A DNA stretch of 64,000 bases from Lachnospira sp. UBA3212 (lineage in GTDB: Bacteria; Bacillota; Clostridia; Lachnospirales; Lachnospiraceae). Each line of letters begins with the position of its first letter. Within the stretch, counting starts at the first letter, position 1. Below are positions 42,773 to 51,996 of this stretch, one piece after another. The notes under the pieces are model-generated. The model worked only from the letters and a program-made list of their open reading frames with translations. It was not told the origin of the DNA and searched no databases. Location of the stretch: positions 24,578-88,577 of the forward strand of contig DEWK01000005.1 of the NCBI GenBank assembly GCA_002363615.1, in the 5' to 3' direction. The translations under genes and the position numbers were made by a program.

Positions 42773-45130
42773 CTATTCTACATTTTTTAAAGCTTCATCT
42801 AATGGAATCTTCTTTACACGGTTAAAATCTACAAACATAACCAGCAGATAACCTAAGAAAATAAAGAGGAACATCTTAAGGTAACTAAGAGGCTCTACCA
42901 TAAATGCAAAGTAGCCGTCCATGTCTAGCATCACCACTCGCCATGCCGTCTTCATTAGGTTTCCTCCTATAAAGATTGCTAATAAGTCGGCCAAAACAAC
43001 AAAATAAGTGGTTGGCCTAATGTAAAGAGCTGCAATCTCCTGGTTGCTATAACCTAAAATCTTGGTCATGGAAATAGAAGTTTCACTCTTCTCAATAATA
43101 ATCTTGGTTAAGAGGTACATGAGGATCGCTGAAAGAATGATACATACATATTGGAAATAAAGCATGTAATTTCCCATGGAATGGTCTAACTGATTACACA
43201 TCTTTACGATTTCCTGCTTGGTAATGACTGTGGCAATCAAGGACCGATCAATATCCTTAATTTTTTTATCCGAGAAATATCCAGTAAAATAATCATCCTT
43301 TAAATCCAGGGTTTCTCTGTACTCCCGGATTCCCAAGTAAACCGCCAGACTGCTACCGATTTCATCAATCTTTACAACCTGAAACTTGTAGGACTTCTTT
43401 TCGTACTTCTCTTCTAATTTAATTACATCTCCCTCTTTCACACCATACTTCTCTGCAAATGCTTTTGAAATAACCACCTCATTGTCAGAAAGATCCGGTA
43501 GCCTAATGTAATCACTATCCGAACTAATTCCATAAAGGGAAACAGTTTCTTCGTGATTGCCGGAAGAATGATATTTCAAATTGGTCAGGGCAAATTTTTC
43601 TGCCCCCTTGGTCTTCGTTTCAACACATTCCAGTTCCCCAGTTTCCATGTTTATGGTTTTGTAGTTGGTTAAAACATATTGGTGCTTCGTAAAGATTAAT
43701 TCCTCCACATGGTTCTTATAATAAGCCAAGGTATTTGGCATACCTACCGCCATGGATAAGAGAACCGCCACAAAAGTAATTCCAACAAAAATAACAATAT
43801 AATTTGGAATATTTCGAAAGAGCACACGGAGACGGAAACGAGCAAAGAAATTCCAGCGAGGAAGTCGCATCGCTTTTTTCCGCTTACTCTTCTTTAAGTC
43901 ATGTCGAATAAATTCCAATGGGCTATGTCTTAAGCTGTGACTGATTACAAAGAAATTAATCACAAACATTAAAATCACAGGTACCAGAGTTGTTTTTATC
44001 AAGCCCTCCATACTGTAGTGAGTGGTAAGGCTTGGAAGACTATATGAATTATAGTACATACTAAAAATCACATTTTTAAAGAACGTGTAGGCCAGAATAT
44101 TTCCAACAGCTGCTGCTATAAGGGTTACTAACACCGGCATAGCCATATAGTGGCGCAATAGTTCTCCCTTGGTATAACCAGAAGCACGAAGGGTTCCGAT
44201 TACAGAACTTTCCTTCTCAATGGTTGCATTAATGGTGATTCCAAAAATAAAGGCAATCACAACAACCAGGATGTAAAGAAGAACACCGCCCATAGCCTTA
44301 TCATTTCCCATATCCTCTGCCGCAAAATTAATCGCGGCATTTTGATATCTCGGAAGGAAATCGGTAATCGTATTGGCAATGTTGCTTCCTTCATTGCTCT
44401 TTTTTACCTCCTCTACCAAATAATCCAGAAAGTCCTCCGACCATTCTTTTTCCTGGGCATCGTCCTTGCCATGACCGGCTTTATAAAGCCAGGCATAGTT
44501 ATAAACGGTAGCCTCATCAATTCGTTTAAAACCTTCCCCCGTAACCATGGCCACATCAAAGGTTAAGGCATCAAACATCATATCTGTATTCTTCTTATGA
44601 AGGGTCTGGTAGTTGACATACGAAATGAAACCGGTCACCTTAAAGTCCTTGTCATTTACCTGGATTGTGTCTCCCACCTGAATGTCCGCATTGTCGGCAT
44701 GCATGCGGTCAATCGCAATTTCATCTTCCGCCTTTGGCCACTTACCCTCCATTAAATCTGCAAGGTTGATCTGTTTCGTTTTCACAAAAACACGAATGTC
44801 TGATTTCTTGTTGGATTTTTTTTCGCTGGTATTTTTATAATAATTTTTATATAAGGTAACCGGAACGTCCTTGCCATCTTCCAGGGCTTTCCACAAGTCA
44901 TCCTCCTTTGTGATTTCACTTTGAAGACTGAAATGACCATCTTCTCGCTTATATTTTTCAATTCCCTCGTCAGAGGTCTGAAGCATACTGTGGTTAGCAA
45001 CAAACATTCCTGATACAAATCCAATCATCACAATTAGAAAGATTCCTACTACCAGGTACTTTCTCCAATCATCACGAAGTTCCCTTGGGATTCTCCTTAC
45101 AAGGGGATTTTTTATCTTATTTTTTGCCAT
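42773..45130 (-). CDS. ABC transporter permease (FtsX/MacB type)
   Basis: 785 residues. One TM near residues 25-45, a large extracellular domain (about 50-270), then FtsX domain 1 with three TM helices (GGVLLYILVVVIAFIFGITINATI, MPVLVTLIAAAVGNILAY, LVPVILMFVINFFVI). A second extracellular domain and FtsX domain 2 (MLYFQYVCIILSAILMYLLTKI, YFVVLADLLAIFIGGNL, FLFIFLGYLLVMFV) follow. This two-FtsX layout is typical of antibiotic-peptide efflux or lipoprotein-type exporters of Firmicutes. It lies 6 nt downstream of its ATPase gene. Confidence 0.88.
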   Translation of the reverse strand: MAKNKIKNPLVRRIPRELRDDWRKYLVVGIFLIVMIGFVSGMFVANHSMLQTSDEGIEKYKREDGHFSLQSEITKEDDLWKALEDGKDVPVTLYKNYYKNTSEKKSNKKSDIRVFVKTKQINLADLMEGKWPKAEDEIAIDRMHADNADIQVGDTIQVNDKDFKVTGFISYVNYQTLHKKNTDMMFDALTFDVAMVTGEGFKRIDEATVYNYAWLYKAGHGKDDAQEKEWSEDFLDYLVEEVKKSNEGSNIANTITDFLPRYQNAAINFAAEDMGNDKAMGGVLLYILVVVIAFIFGITINATIEKESSVIGTLRASGYTKGELLRHYMAMPVLVTLIAAAVGNILAYTFFKNVIFSMYYNSYSLPSLTTHYSMEGLIKTTLVPVILMFVINFFVISHSLRHSPLEFIRHDLKKSKRKKAMRLPRWNFFARFRLRVLFRNIPNYIVIFVGITFVAVLLSMAVGMPNTLAYYKNHVEELIFTKHQYVLTNYKTINMETGELECVETKTKGAEKFALTNLKYHSSGNHEETVSLYGISSDSDYIRLPDLSDNEVVISKAFAEKYGVKEGDVIKLEEKYEKKSYKFQVVKIDEIGSSLAVYLGIREYRETLDLKDDYFTGYFSDKKIKDIDRSLIATVITKQEIVKMCNQLDHSMGNYMLYFQYVCIILSAILMYLLTKIIIEKSETSISMTKILGYSNQEIAALYIRPTTYFVVLADLLAIFIGGNLMKTAWRVVMLDMDGYFAFMVEPLSYLKMFLFIFLGYLLVMFVDFNRVKKIPLDEALKNVE

Positions 45131-45136
45131 AAAACC

Positions 45137-45853
45137 CTACCAATCTAGATCTTCTGCTGAGATCTTATTTGTATTAACCTCATTACTACGTACCATACCA
45201 TCACGAAGTTTTACCACATGGTCTGCCATGTGACGGATTGCTTCATTATGGGTTACCATTACAATGGTATTTCCATATTTCTGATTCACATCCTCAATTA
45301 ATTTTAAAATTTCCTTTGAGGTGTTGTAGTCTAAGGCTCCCGTTGGCTCATCACAAAGCAGGAGATCTGGATTTTTTACAATAGCACGGCCAATGGACAC
45401 CCTCTGCTGCTGACCGCCGGAAAGCTGATTGGGCAACTTATAACGGTGCTCGTAAAGTCCAAGCGTATGAAGCAAGTCATCGATGTCTAGGGCCTTGTCT
45501 GAAAGATAAGCACCTACCTCAATATTTTCCTTCACATTTAAATTACCAATCAGGTTGTACATCTGGAAAACATAACCCAGATGTTTTCTACGATATTGGG
45601 TCAACCCCTTCTCATCCATGTCCTTTAACTTATCTCCATCAATGGAAATGTATCCATCCTCTGCCTGATCGATGCCACCAATTATATTTAATAAAGTTGA
45701 TTTTCCTGAGCCGGAAGGGCCAAGTAAAACACAATACTCTCCTCTAGCCACAGTAAAATTCATTCCTCGTAAGACCTCTTGTCTGGTCTCACCACTTCCA
45801 AATCCCTTTTTCAAATCTACAATCTTAAGGAATTCTTTTTCTTCTATCGGCAT
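45137..45853 (-). CDS. ABC transporter ATP-binding protein (MacB/LolD type)
   Basis: 238 residues. Walker A GPSGSGKST (about 45-53), Q-loop YVFQMYNL, signature LSGGQQQRVSIGRAI, Walker B DLLLCDEPTGALD, and H-loop MVTHNEAI. It pairs with the FtsX-type permease downstream. The promoter has an operator-like palindrome over the predicted start, so the pair is probably inducible, consistent with a peptide-resistance or export role. The substrate is not evident. Confidence 0.9.
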   Translation of the reverse strand: MPIEEKEFLKIVDLKKGFGSGETRQEVLRGMNFTVARGEYCVLLGPSGSGKSTLLNIIGGIDQAEDGYISIDGDKLKDMDEKGLTQYRRKHLGYVFQMYNLIGNLNVKENIEVGAYLSDKALDIDDLLHTLGLYEHRYKLPNQLSGGQQQRVSIGRAIVKNPDLLLCDEPTGALDYNTSKEILKLIEDVNQKYGNTIVMVTHNEAIRHMADHVVKLRDGMVRSNEVNTNKISAEDLDW

Positions 45854-45886
45854 ATCTATCCTCCTTTTGTTTGAATTATTTCACTT

Positions 45887-45906
45887 ATGTTAGTTATAGC
45901 TAACAT
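45887..45906. promoter_or_regulatory. Operator-like palindrome of the ABC operon
   Basis: ATGTTAG-N6-CTAACAT, extendable over the central TATA, placed immediately after the -10 box and so over the transcription start. Distinct from the pilin palindrome. Confidence 0.65.
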
Positions 45907-45912
45907 CGAATT

Positions 45913-45942
45913 ATTATAGCACAAGACAAAAATAAGAATCAA
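45913..45942 (-). promoter_or_regulatory. Promoter of the ABC operon
   Basis: TTGATT-N18-TATAAT on the minus strand. Confidence 0.7.
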
Positions 45943-45956
45943 GCTTTATTTTTTAC

Positions 45957-45998
45957 AAAAAAAGTCATTCCTCCCATCATCTGGAAAGGAATGACTTT
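45957..45998 (-). terminator. Terminator of the P-type ATPase operon
   Basis: AAAGTCATTCCT/AGGAATGACTTT, 12-bp stem with a 14-nt loop and T-rich flanks on either strand. Confidence 0.88.
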
Positions 45999-46001
45999 TT
46001 T

Positions 46002-48146
46002 CTATTTCATCTGTTCTCTGACCGAATGAAAAACTCCCTCTTTTGATTTCTTCCGAATCGGTGTCTTTTTATCCAACAAAAGATTTTTGGTATTTGCCCC
46101 TCCAACTAATATGGTGGACGCGTTATGTAACAAGGCGGTTGCAGATGGTGCTAACACTCCCATTCCCCCTAAAAGAATCAGGATGGAATTGATTCCTATA
46201 ATCCGATAGTAGTTATTTCTGGTTCTTTTTAGCAATCCCTTGCTTAAATCTGCCAAGGTAAGAAAGTGTTTTAGGTTGTTTGCACTAAGTGTAATATCTG
46301 CAATTTCTCTTGCAATCGGTGCCCCGCTGGTAACAGCGATTCCAACATCCGCCTCTGAAAGAGCCAAAGAATCATTCACACCGTCTCCCACCATGACAAC
46401 GATTCGTCCTGCAGTTTGTTCTGCTTTTACAAACGCCGCCTTATCTTCCGGCAGGACCTCAGCTACATAGCTATCCATTCCTACTTCTTGTGCGATTCTT
46501 TTTGCGGTCTGCTCTCCATCTCCGGTGAGCATAACAATTCTTTCATACCCTTTTTGATGAAGTTGTTCAATCACCTCTTTGACTCCTTCTTTTACCGGAT
46601 CCTCAATTTGAATCACGGCAGCAAGTCGACCGGCAATTGCCATATAAAGATAAGAATAAGACTGGGACAACTTTTCTAATATCTCACGTTCTTCCTGGTC
46701 CACCCGGATATTCTCATCTTCAAAAACAAAATGACGTGATCCAATGACTACCTTTTTTCCATCAATGGAAGAAGCGATACCATGGGCAACCACATACTCA
46801 ACCTTTGAATGTTTTTCCTCATGGTCTAACCCCTTCTTTACTGCTGCTTCTACCACTGCATTTGCCATAGAATGTGGATAGTGTTCTTCCAAACAAGCTG
46901 CCAAACGCAACATTTCATCCGGGTCCTCTCCCCGGAAACTAATCACGTCCGTTACCACTGGGCTAGCCTCTGTAATGGTTCCGGTTTTATCAAAAATAAT
47001 GGTATCTGCCTCTGCAAATGCCTCTAGGAATTTTCCTCCCTTGACGGAGATCTCATGATCTCCTGCTTCTCTCATAGCGGACAATACTGCAATTGGCATG
47101 GATAACTTTAAGGCACAACAAAAATCAACCATTAAAATAGAAACCGCTCGAACCGGATTTCTGGTTAATAGGTAAGTAAGCAAGGTAGCTCCTAACGTAT
47201 ACGGAACCAAACGATCTGCCAACTCATTCGCCTTCTTTTCTGTATTGGATTTCAATCGTTCCGATTCCTCAATCATCCGAACGATTCGGTCATATTGGCC
47301 TTCTCCGGCTTCCTGCTTTACCGAAATAATAATCTCACCTTCATCTATCACGGTTCCGGCGTAAACATAGCCCCCTGCTTCCTTATAGACAGGCTCTGAT
47401 TCTCCAGTCATTGACGACTGATTTACTTCCGCTTGTCCCTCTAAAACCGTTCCATCTAGCGGAATTACATTTCCGGTACGAACGACGATTCGATCTCCCG
47501 TTCGGATTTCTGATACTTCTACCAAAACTTCCGCATTATCATCCGTAATCATCCAAACCTTATCTACATTGAGAGCCATAGACCTTGCCAAGTCCTCTAC
47601 GGAACGCTTATGGGTCCATTCTTCCATCAAATCCCCCGTACCAAGCAGAAACATAATATTACCGGCAGTAGCAAAATTTCCTCGCAAGAGAGAAACGCCA
47701 ATACTAAGGGCATCTAGTACCGGAACTCCAATCCTTCCTTGGGACAGGCACTTAACTCCTTCCACAAAATAAGGAATTGCCCTCCAAATAGTAAAAATCC
47801 TGCGAAGAGGGATTGGGAAAATCAGTCTTCGTATGCTTTGCTTGGCAATATGGTAAAACATCCGGTCTTCGTATTGATGTCGAATCTCTCTTCCTGTATG
47901 TGGAACCACTTCCATCTGAGATCTTTCATATCCAAACCGGGATATTTCCTGCTTTAATTCTTCACGATAAGAGGGATCATAAAAAACGATAGCCGTACAA
48001 GTTCTTTCATTCACACTTGCCTTTCGTACAAAGGCCAACCGATTGAGATAAGCTTCCAAAAGGTCTGCTTCCTGAAAAGTCATGTGTTTTTGAATGAACT
48101 GTAAACGAATTCGATTCCCGGACTCATGTACAATTTTACATCTCAT
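46002..48146 (-). CDS. Atypical P1B-type metal ATPase, FezB (P1B-6)-like
   Basis: 714 residues. It lacks a CxxC heavy-metal domain. The N-terminus instead has a degenerate HMA fold with GNRIRLQF. Motifs: TGES at 247-250, phosphorylation site DKTGT at 386-390, EEHYPHSMA (HP locus), and GDGVNDSLALSEADVGIA. The TM metal site, usually CPC followed by ALGLATP, reads FCCALKLSMP at 342-351, so the CPx motif is altered. This together with the small membrane protein encoded just upstream resembles ferrosome (fez) operons. Transport of iron is an inference. It is not a standard copper or cadmium exporter. Confidence 0.75.
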   Translation of the reverse strand: MRCKIVHESGNRIRLQFIQKHMTFQEADLLEAYLNRLAFVRKASVNERTCTAIVFYDPSYREELKQEISRFGYERSQMEVVPHTGREIRHQYEDRMFYHIAKQSIRRLIFPIPLRRIFTIWRAIPYFVEGVKCLSQGRIGVPVLDALSIGVSLLRGNFATAGNIMFLLGTGDLMEEWTHKRSVEDLARSMALNVDKVWMITDDNAEVLVEVSEIRTGDRIVVRTGNVIPLDGTVLEGQAEVNQSSMTGESEPVYKEAGGYVYAGTVIDEGEIIISVKQEAGEGQYDRIVRMIEESERLKSNTEKKANELADRLVPYTLGATLLTYLLTRNPVRAVSILMVDFCCALKLSMPIAVLSAMREAGDHEISVKGGKFLEAFAEADTIIFDKTGTITEASPVVTDVISFRGEDPDEMLRLAACLEEHYPHSMANAVVEAAVKKGLDHEEKHSKVEYVVAHGIASSIDGKKVVIGSRHFVFEDENIRVDQEEREILEKLSQSYSYLYMAIAGRLAAVIQIEDPVKEGVKEVIEQLHQKGYERIVMLTGDGEQTAKRIAQEVGMDSYVAEVLPEDKAAFVKAEQTAGRIVVMVGDGVNDSLALSEADVGIAVTSGAPIAREIADITLSANNLKHFLTLADLSKGLLKRTRNNYYRIIGINSILILLGGMGVLAPSATALLHNASTILVGGANTKNLLLDKKTPIRKKSKEGVFHSVREQMK

Positions 48147-48188
48147 GATAACTCCTCTTTTCTTTTTCTTTTTTTTAGAAAATGCAGC

Positions 48189-48500
48189 CTAGGCCTTTGC
48201 ATCTTCACTTTCTTCTTGTTCTTCCTGAGCCTGGCGGAGAATTTCTCTAGCATCAAGAATCATCTCCTCCTCTTCTTCCATATACTTCTTTTCATTGATT
48301 TCTCTTGCATCACTGACAATATCCTGACAATTCTCCTTAATGATGGTAGCAGTTGTCATCACTTCATCTGCTCCACGCATAACAGCTGCTGTCAAATGGG
48401 TATAAACCTTTTTTGCATCCTTACTTCCTAAAATCTTAACACCGGCTGTTCCAAGTAAAAAACCACTTACCACAAAACCTGCTCTTCTAAAATCTAACAT
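48189..48500 (-). CDS. Small membrane-associated protein (DUF6110/FezA-like)
   Basis: 103 residues from ATG at 48500 (MLDFRRAG), chosen because AAGGAGG precedes it at the right distance. Residues 6-25 form a short hydrophobic segment (AGFVVSGFLLGTAGVKILG) with Gly-rich helix packing. The rest is an amphipathic helix ending in a very acidic tail (MEEEEEMILDAREILRQAQEEQEESEDA). Small proteins of this shape accompany a class of P1B ATPases in Clostridia. It is first in a two-gene operon, 42 nt before the ATPase. Equivalence to FezA is proposed from context, not shown. Confidence 0.65.
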   Translation of the reverse strand: MLDFRRAGFVVSGFLLGTAGVKILGSKDAKKVYTHLTAAVMRGADEVMTTATIIKENCQDIVSDAREINEKKYMEEEEEMILDAREILRQAQEEQEESEDAKA

Positions 48501-48555
48501 AAAAATTCCTCCTTTTTTTCCTAGCAAACGCTGCCTGATCTTGTTTCTTAATTTT

Positions 48556-48583
48556 ACTATATCACGATTTTTTAGTTTGTCAA
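48556..48583 (-). promoter_or_regulatory. Promoter of the ferrosome-like operon, with direct repeats
   Basis: TTGACA-N16-TATAGT on the minus strand. Two copies of a 12-bp sequence, AAACTAAAAAAT (minus strand), lie 45 bp apart at 48567-48578 and 48612-48623, the first within the spacer. They could bind a regulator. Confidence 0.65.
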
Positions 48584-48684
48584 CGTTTCTTTTATATACC
48601 TTAAATTAAACATTTTTTAGTTTCTACTAACTAACTAGTGTTTTTTATTCAATAAAAAAATCAGCATTTTCTAACCGAGTATAC

Positions 48685-49983
48685 CTATTTCAAACAAGAA
48701 CTTGATTTAGCAAACTTTCCCCAAAGGAAAAGGAAAATGAAGGTCATACCCTCCGCCAGGCCAAAAGAAGCCCAGACCCCCCATAAACCAAAGAGCCTTC
48801 CTAACACAACGGCACATAGTGCAATCAGCACACAGCCTCGAAGAAGAGAGGCAATCGTTACCAGCTCTCCTTTATCGGTAGCAGAAAAATAAGCAATCAA
48901 AACAATGTTAAAGCCTGCAAATAAGAATCCCAAAAAGTAGATTCGGATTCCGGGATAAGCATACTTTAGTAATTGCTTATTGCCTTCGCTGTTAAAGATT
49001 CCAATCAGGGAATCCGTAAATCCCCAAGTAATGAAAACAATCAAAAGAGCAAGTATTCCGGCAATGAAAAGACCCTTGCGTAAAAGTTCTCTCACTTCCT
49101 CACCCTTGTTTTTTCCGTAGTTTTGACTAATTAAGGGCTGAAGCCCCTGTGCCACTCCATTAAAAATTGCCATGGCCACCAGGGCAATATTGGCAATCAC
49201 CCCGTAGGCTGCCACCCCTACGGTTCCCACAAGTTTTAGGATTAATCCATTGAATATTAGGGTAATCATCCCACTGGAAAATTCTCCCACAAAGGAGGAC
49301 ATTCCGATCAAGGCACACCGAAGAAGGCGCTTAAAAAATAGTCCATGAAAGGCAAAGCCTACCCCATTCTTTTTTCCTAAAAAATGACAAGTACAGATTG
49401 CCATTGTCACTAGGGGAGAAGCTACCGTTGCAAGGGCAGCTCCTACAAATCCCATTTTCATAGGAAAGAGAAAGATGTAATCAAAGACTATATTAAAAGC
49501 ACTTCCCATAAGGGCTGCAAACATGGAAATTCCCGGGGCATGGTCGTTACGAACAAAGGCCGTAAAACTATAGTTACACATAAAAAGTGGTGCAGCACAA
49601 AAGATGCAAGTCAGGTAATTTTTTCCTAAGTCCACGAGTTTCTGATTTGCCCCTAAGAGTCTTAAAATTTCTTCCGGGAATAAGACTCCCACCACTACAA
49701 AGGGCAGGCCAAAAAGGAAACTCCAGGCAAGGGAATGAAGAAAACAATCATCTGCCTGCTTTCCTGCTGATACCAGGATTTGGTACCTGGTGGCGCTACC
49801 AATGCCAATCATGGATCCTATGGCAAAGATCAAGCCAAATAAGGGCAAAATCAAGTTTAGGGTAGCAAGTCCCTGGGCTCCAAATTTTTTTGAAATAAAA
49901 AAGGTGTCTGCTAAAATATAAATAGAGACACCTATCATTGCGATCACACTCAAAGAAAGGTATCGCGCTATTTTCTTATTCAT
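48685..49983 (-). CDS. MATE family multidrug/toxin efflux transporter
   Basis: 432 residues from ATG at 49983 (MNKKIARYL), preferred since GGGAG precedes it; the longer frame would start with GTG. Twelve TM helices in two bundles. Typical MATE features include QGLATLNLILPLFGLIFAIGSMIGIGSATR in the first half and FNGVAQGLQPLISQNYGKNKG in the second, where substrate and Na+/H+ coupling occur. It exports cationic compounds. It is flanked by gaps and seems to be single. Confidence 0.9.
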   Translation of the reverse strand: MNKKIARYLSLSVIAMIGVSIYILADTFFISKKFGAQGLATLNLILPLFGLIFAIGSMIGIGSATRYQILVSAGKQADDCFLHSLAWSFLFGLPFVVVGVLFPEEILRLLGANQKLVDLGKNYLTCIFCAAPLFMCNYSFTAFVRNDHAPGISMFAALMGSAFNIVFDYIFLFPMKMGFVGAALATVASPLVTMAICTCHFLGKKNGVGFAFHGLFFKRLLRCALIGMSSFVGEFSSGMITLIFNGLILKLVGTVGVAAYGVIANIALVAMAIFNGVAQGLQPLISQNYGKNKGEEVRELLRKGLFIAGILALLIVFITWGFTDSLIGIFNSEGNKQLLKYAYPGIRIYFLGFLFAGFNIVLIAYFSATDKGELVTIASLLRGCVLIALCAVVLGRLFGLWGVWASFGLAEGMTFIFLFLWGKFAKSSSCLK

Positions 49984-50070
49984 AATATCTCCCACTATTA
50001 TTCTTATCTGTAAGAATCATTATTCTAACATAATTTTTTTAATAAGCAACCAAAGTGAAAGAAAAATATT

Positions 50071-51744
50071 TTATTTGTTATTACTTTTAGCGATTTGAGA
50101 TGCTCTTGCAAGTGCATCATCAATATGTGGACAAAAGTTTTCTTTTCCAATCCGATCCACAAATCCTGCTTTTTCCATGGTTTTATATGGCTGTTCATTT
50201 ACATGGGAAAAGACCATCTGCACCTTGTTCTTGGCGCATTCTACTGCCAGGTTTTCAAGGGAATGCATCGCTGTTGCATCTAGGGCAGGTACCCCTCTCA
50301 TTCGAATCACCAAACACTTGGTAAAGTCTTTTAAGGAAATCTCTCCAATTCGGTCTGCTGCCCCAAAGAACATAGGTCCTGAAATTTCATATACCCGAAC
50401 ATACTTTGGTACACTACGAAGTTCGATGGCATCCGGGTCATCCTCGTTGTCATAGTACTTCCAACCCTTTACTTCGCTTTCCTCACTCATTCGTTTCATA
50501 AAGAGAACTGCTGCCACAATCATTCCAATCTCAATGGCTACTACCAAATCAAAGACGACGGTTAACACAAAGGTTAAAATAAGTACTGCGGTATCACTTT
50601 TTGGTGCGGTCTTGCAGAGCCTTACAAAATTTCTCCAACCGCACATATTATAAGCTACGATAAATAAAATAGCAGCAATGGTTGGCATTGGAATCCAGGC
50701 AGCATATGGCATCAAGACGATCAGCACCAAAAGGAGCACCACGGCATGTACCATACCTGCAATCGGGGTACGTCCTCCGTTTTTTATATTTGCTGCCGTA
50801 CGGGCAATGGCTCCCGTTGCTGGTATTCCACCAAACAGAGCCGATCCAATGTTACCAATCCCCTGAGCTACTAACTCAGTATTGGAACGATGCTTGGAGT
50901 TAATCATGGAATCTGCTACCACTGCTGAAAGAAGGGATTCAATCGCTGCCAAAATAGCAATGGTGAATCCATCGGAAAGTTCCCCTGTGATACTTGTCAC
51001 GGTAATCTTAGGCAAATGAAAAGCCGGAAGGGAGCTACGAATGGTATAAAGGTCCCCAATGGTATTTACCTTTAAATTCAGACCTTTCACCATGCCGATA
51101 CCCACAAACACTGCAATGAGTGATGGTGGAATCATATTTACCCTTGGGCCAAAAAGTGGCCAAATAATTAAAATAACCAAACAAACCAGTCCCACCAAAA
51201 GGGCCATGCCATTCAAACTTCCAATATTCTTTGCTACCGCACTGATCTTTTCCATGGTTTCTATGGTTTTGGTTCCTGCCGGATAGGTAAGGCCAAGGAA
51301 ATCCTTGATCTGTCCAATCACGATGGTCACTGCAATCCCTGCGGTAAATCCAGTTGTAATGGTATAAGGGATAAATTTAATCAAACTTCCCAATCGACAA
51401 AGTCCCATTACAATCAATAAAACTCCGGCGATCACGGTCGCAATCACTAAACCATCCATCCCGTTTTTCGCAACGATTCCGGCTACAATGGTGGCGAAGG
51501 CTGCGGTTGGTCCTGCAATCTGCACCCTGCTTCCTCCAAAGAAGGAAATCAAGAATCCAGCTACAATTGCGGTATAAATTCCCTGCTCCGGACCTACTCC
51601 TGAAGCCAGAGCCAAGGCGATGGACAAGGGCAGGGCAATAATTGCCACGATTACACCTGAGACCACATCTTTTCCAAACTGACCAGCTGAATACCCCTTC
51701 ATCACTGTAAACAGTTTAGGAATGATTCGTTCTTTCGTATTCAT
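50071..51744 (-). CDS. SulP family anion transporter with STAS domain
   Basis: 557 residues. About 12-14 TM helices (SGVIVAIIALPLSIALALASGVGPEQGIYTAIVAGF at the start, the SulP signature; GLTYPAG; GGIPATGAIARTAANIKNGGRTP), then a cytosolic STAS domain (about 435-545; MFFGAADRIGEI, CLVIRMRGVPALDATAMHSL). Members carry sulfate, bicarbonate or dicarboxylates. The substrate cannot be set from sequence. Transcribed alone; no clear terminator is visible after it. Confidence 0.92.
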   Translation of the reverse strand: MNTKERIIPKLFTVMKGYSAGQFGKDVVSGVIVAIIALPLSIALALASGVGPEQGIYTAIVAGFLISFFGGSRVQIAGPTAAFATIVAGIVAKNGMDGLVIATVIAGVLLIVMGLCRLGSLIKFIPYTITTGFTAGIAVTIVIGQIKDFLGLTYPAGTKTIETMEKISAVAKNIGSLNGMALLVGLVCLVILIIWPLFGPRVNMIPPSLIAVFVGIGMVKGLNLKVNTIGDLYTIRSSLPAFHLPKITVTSITGELSDGFTIAILAAIESLLSAVVADSMINSKHRSNTELVAQGIGNIGSALFGGIPATGAIARTAANIKNGGRTPIAGMVHAVVLLLVLIVLMPYAAWIPMPTIAAILFIVAYNMCGWRNFVRLCKTAPKSDTAVLILTFVLTVVFDLVVAIEIGMIVAAVLFMKRMSEESEVKGWKYYDNEDDPDAIELRSVPKYVRVYEISGPMFFGAADRIGEISLKDFTKCLVIRMRGVPALDATAMHSLENLAVECAKNKVQMVFSHVNEQPYKTMEKAGFVDRIGKENFCPHIDDALARASQIAKSNNK

Positions 51745-51830
51745 TTGCTTTTACTCCTCAAATCTAAACTTATTTTCATAAAATGAAACGAAAAAATTAT
51801 AGCAGACTTATTTCTGTTTGAAAACGCTAA

Positions 51831-51875
51831 AAATACCCAAAAGATTGAGGAGAAGCTCAAATCTTTTGGGTATTT
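51831..51875. terminator. Terminator downstream of the AAA/RloB-like pair
   Basis: Long hairpin, ATACCCAAAAGATT with its complement, arms of about 18 bp with one bulge. T-rich flanks on both strands make it bidirectional. It stands between the defence-like pair and the SulP gene. Confidence 0.88.
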
Positions 51876-51996
51876 TTCTATTCATATATAGAGAGAACAT
51901 CCCTCTGGCACTTAATCCTATTTTATGTAAAAAAGTCGAGAACGAGTAATCCGAGGATTATGGAAACAGTAAAAAAACAGCGTGCTTAAAATACCA

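Noticed and set aside
46002..48146. Ordinary copper or cadmium exporter
   Set aside because: The CPC motif and the N-terminal CxxC domain are both missing, and there is no copper chaperone or CsoR/CopY-type gene nearby.
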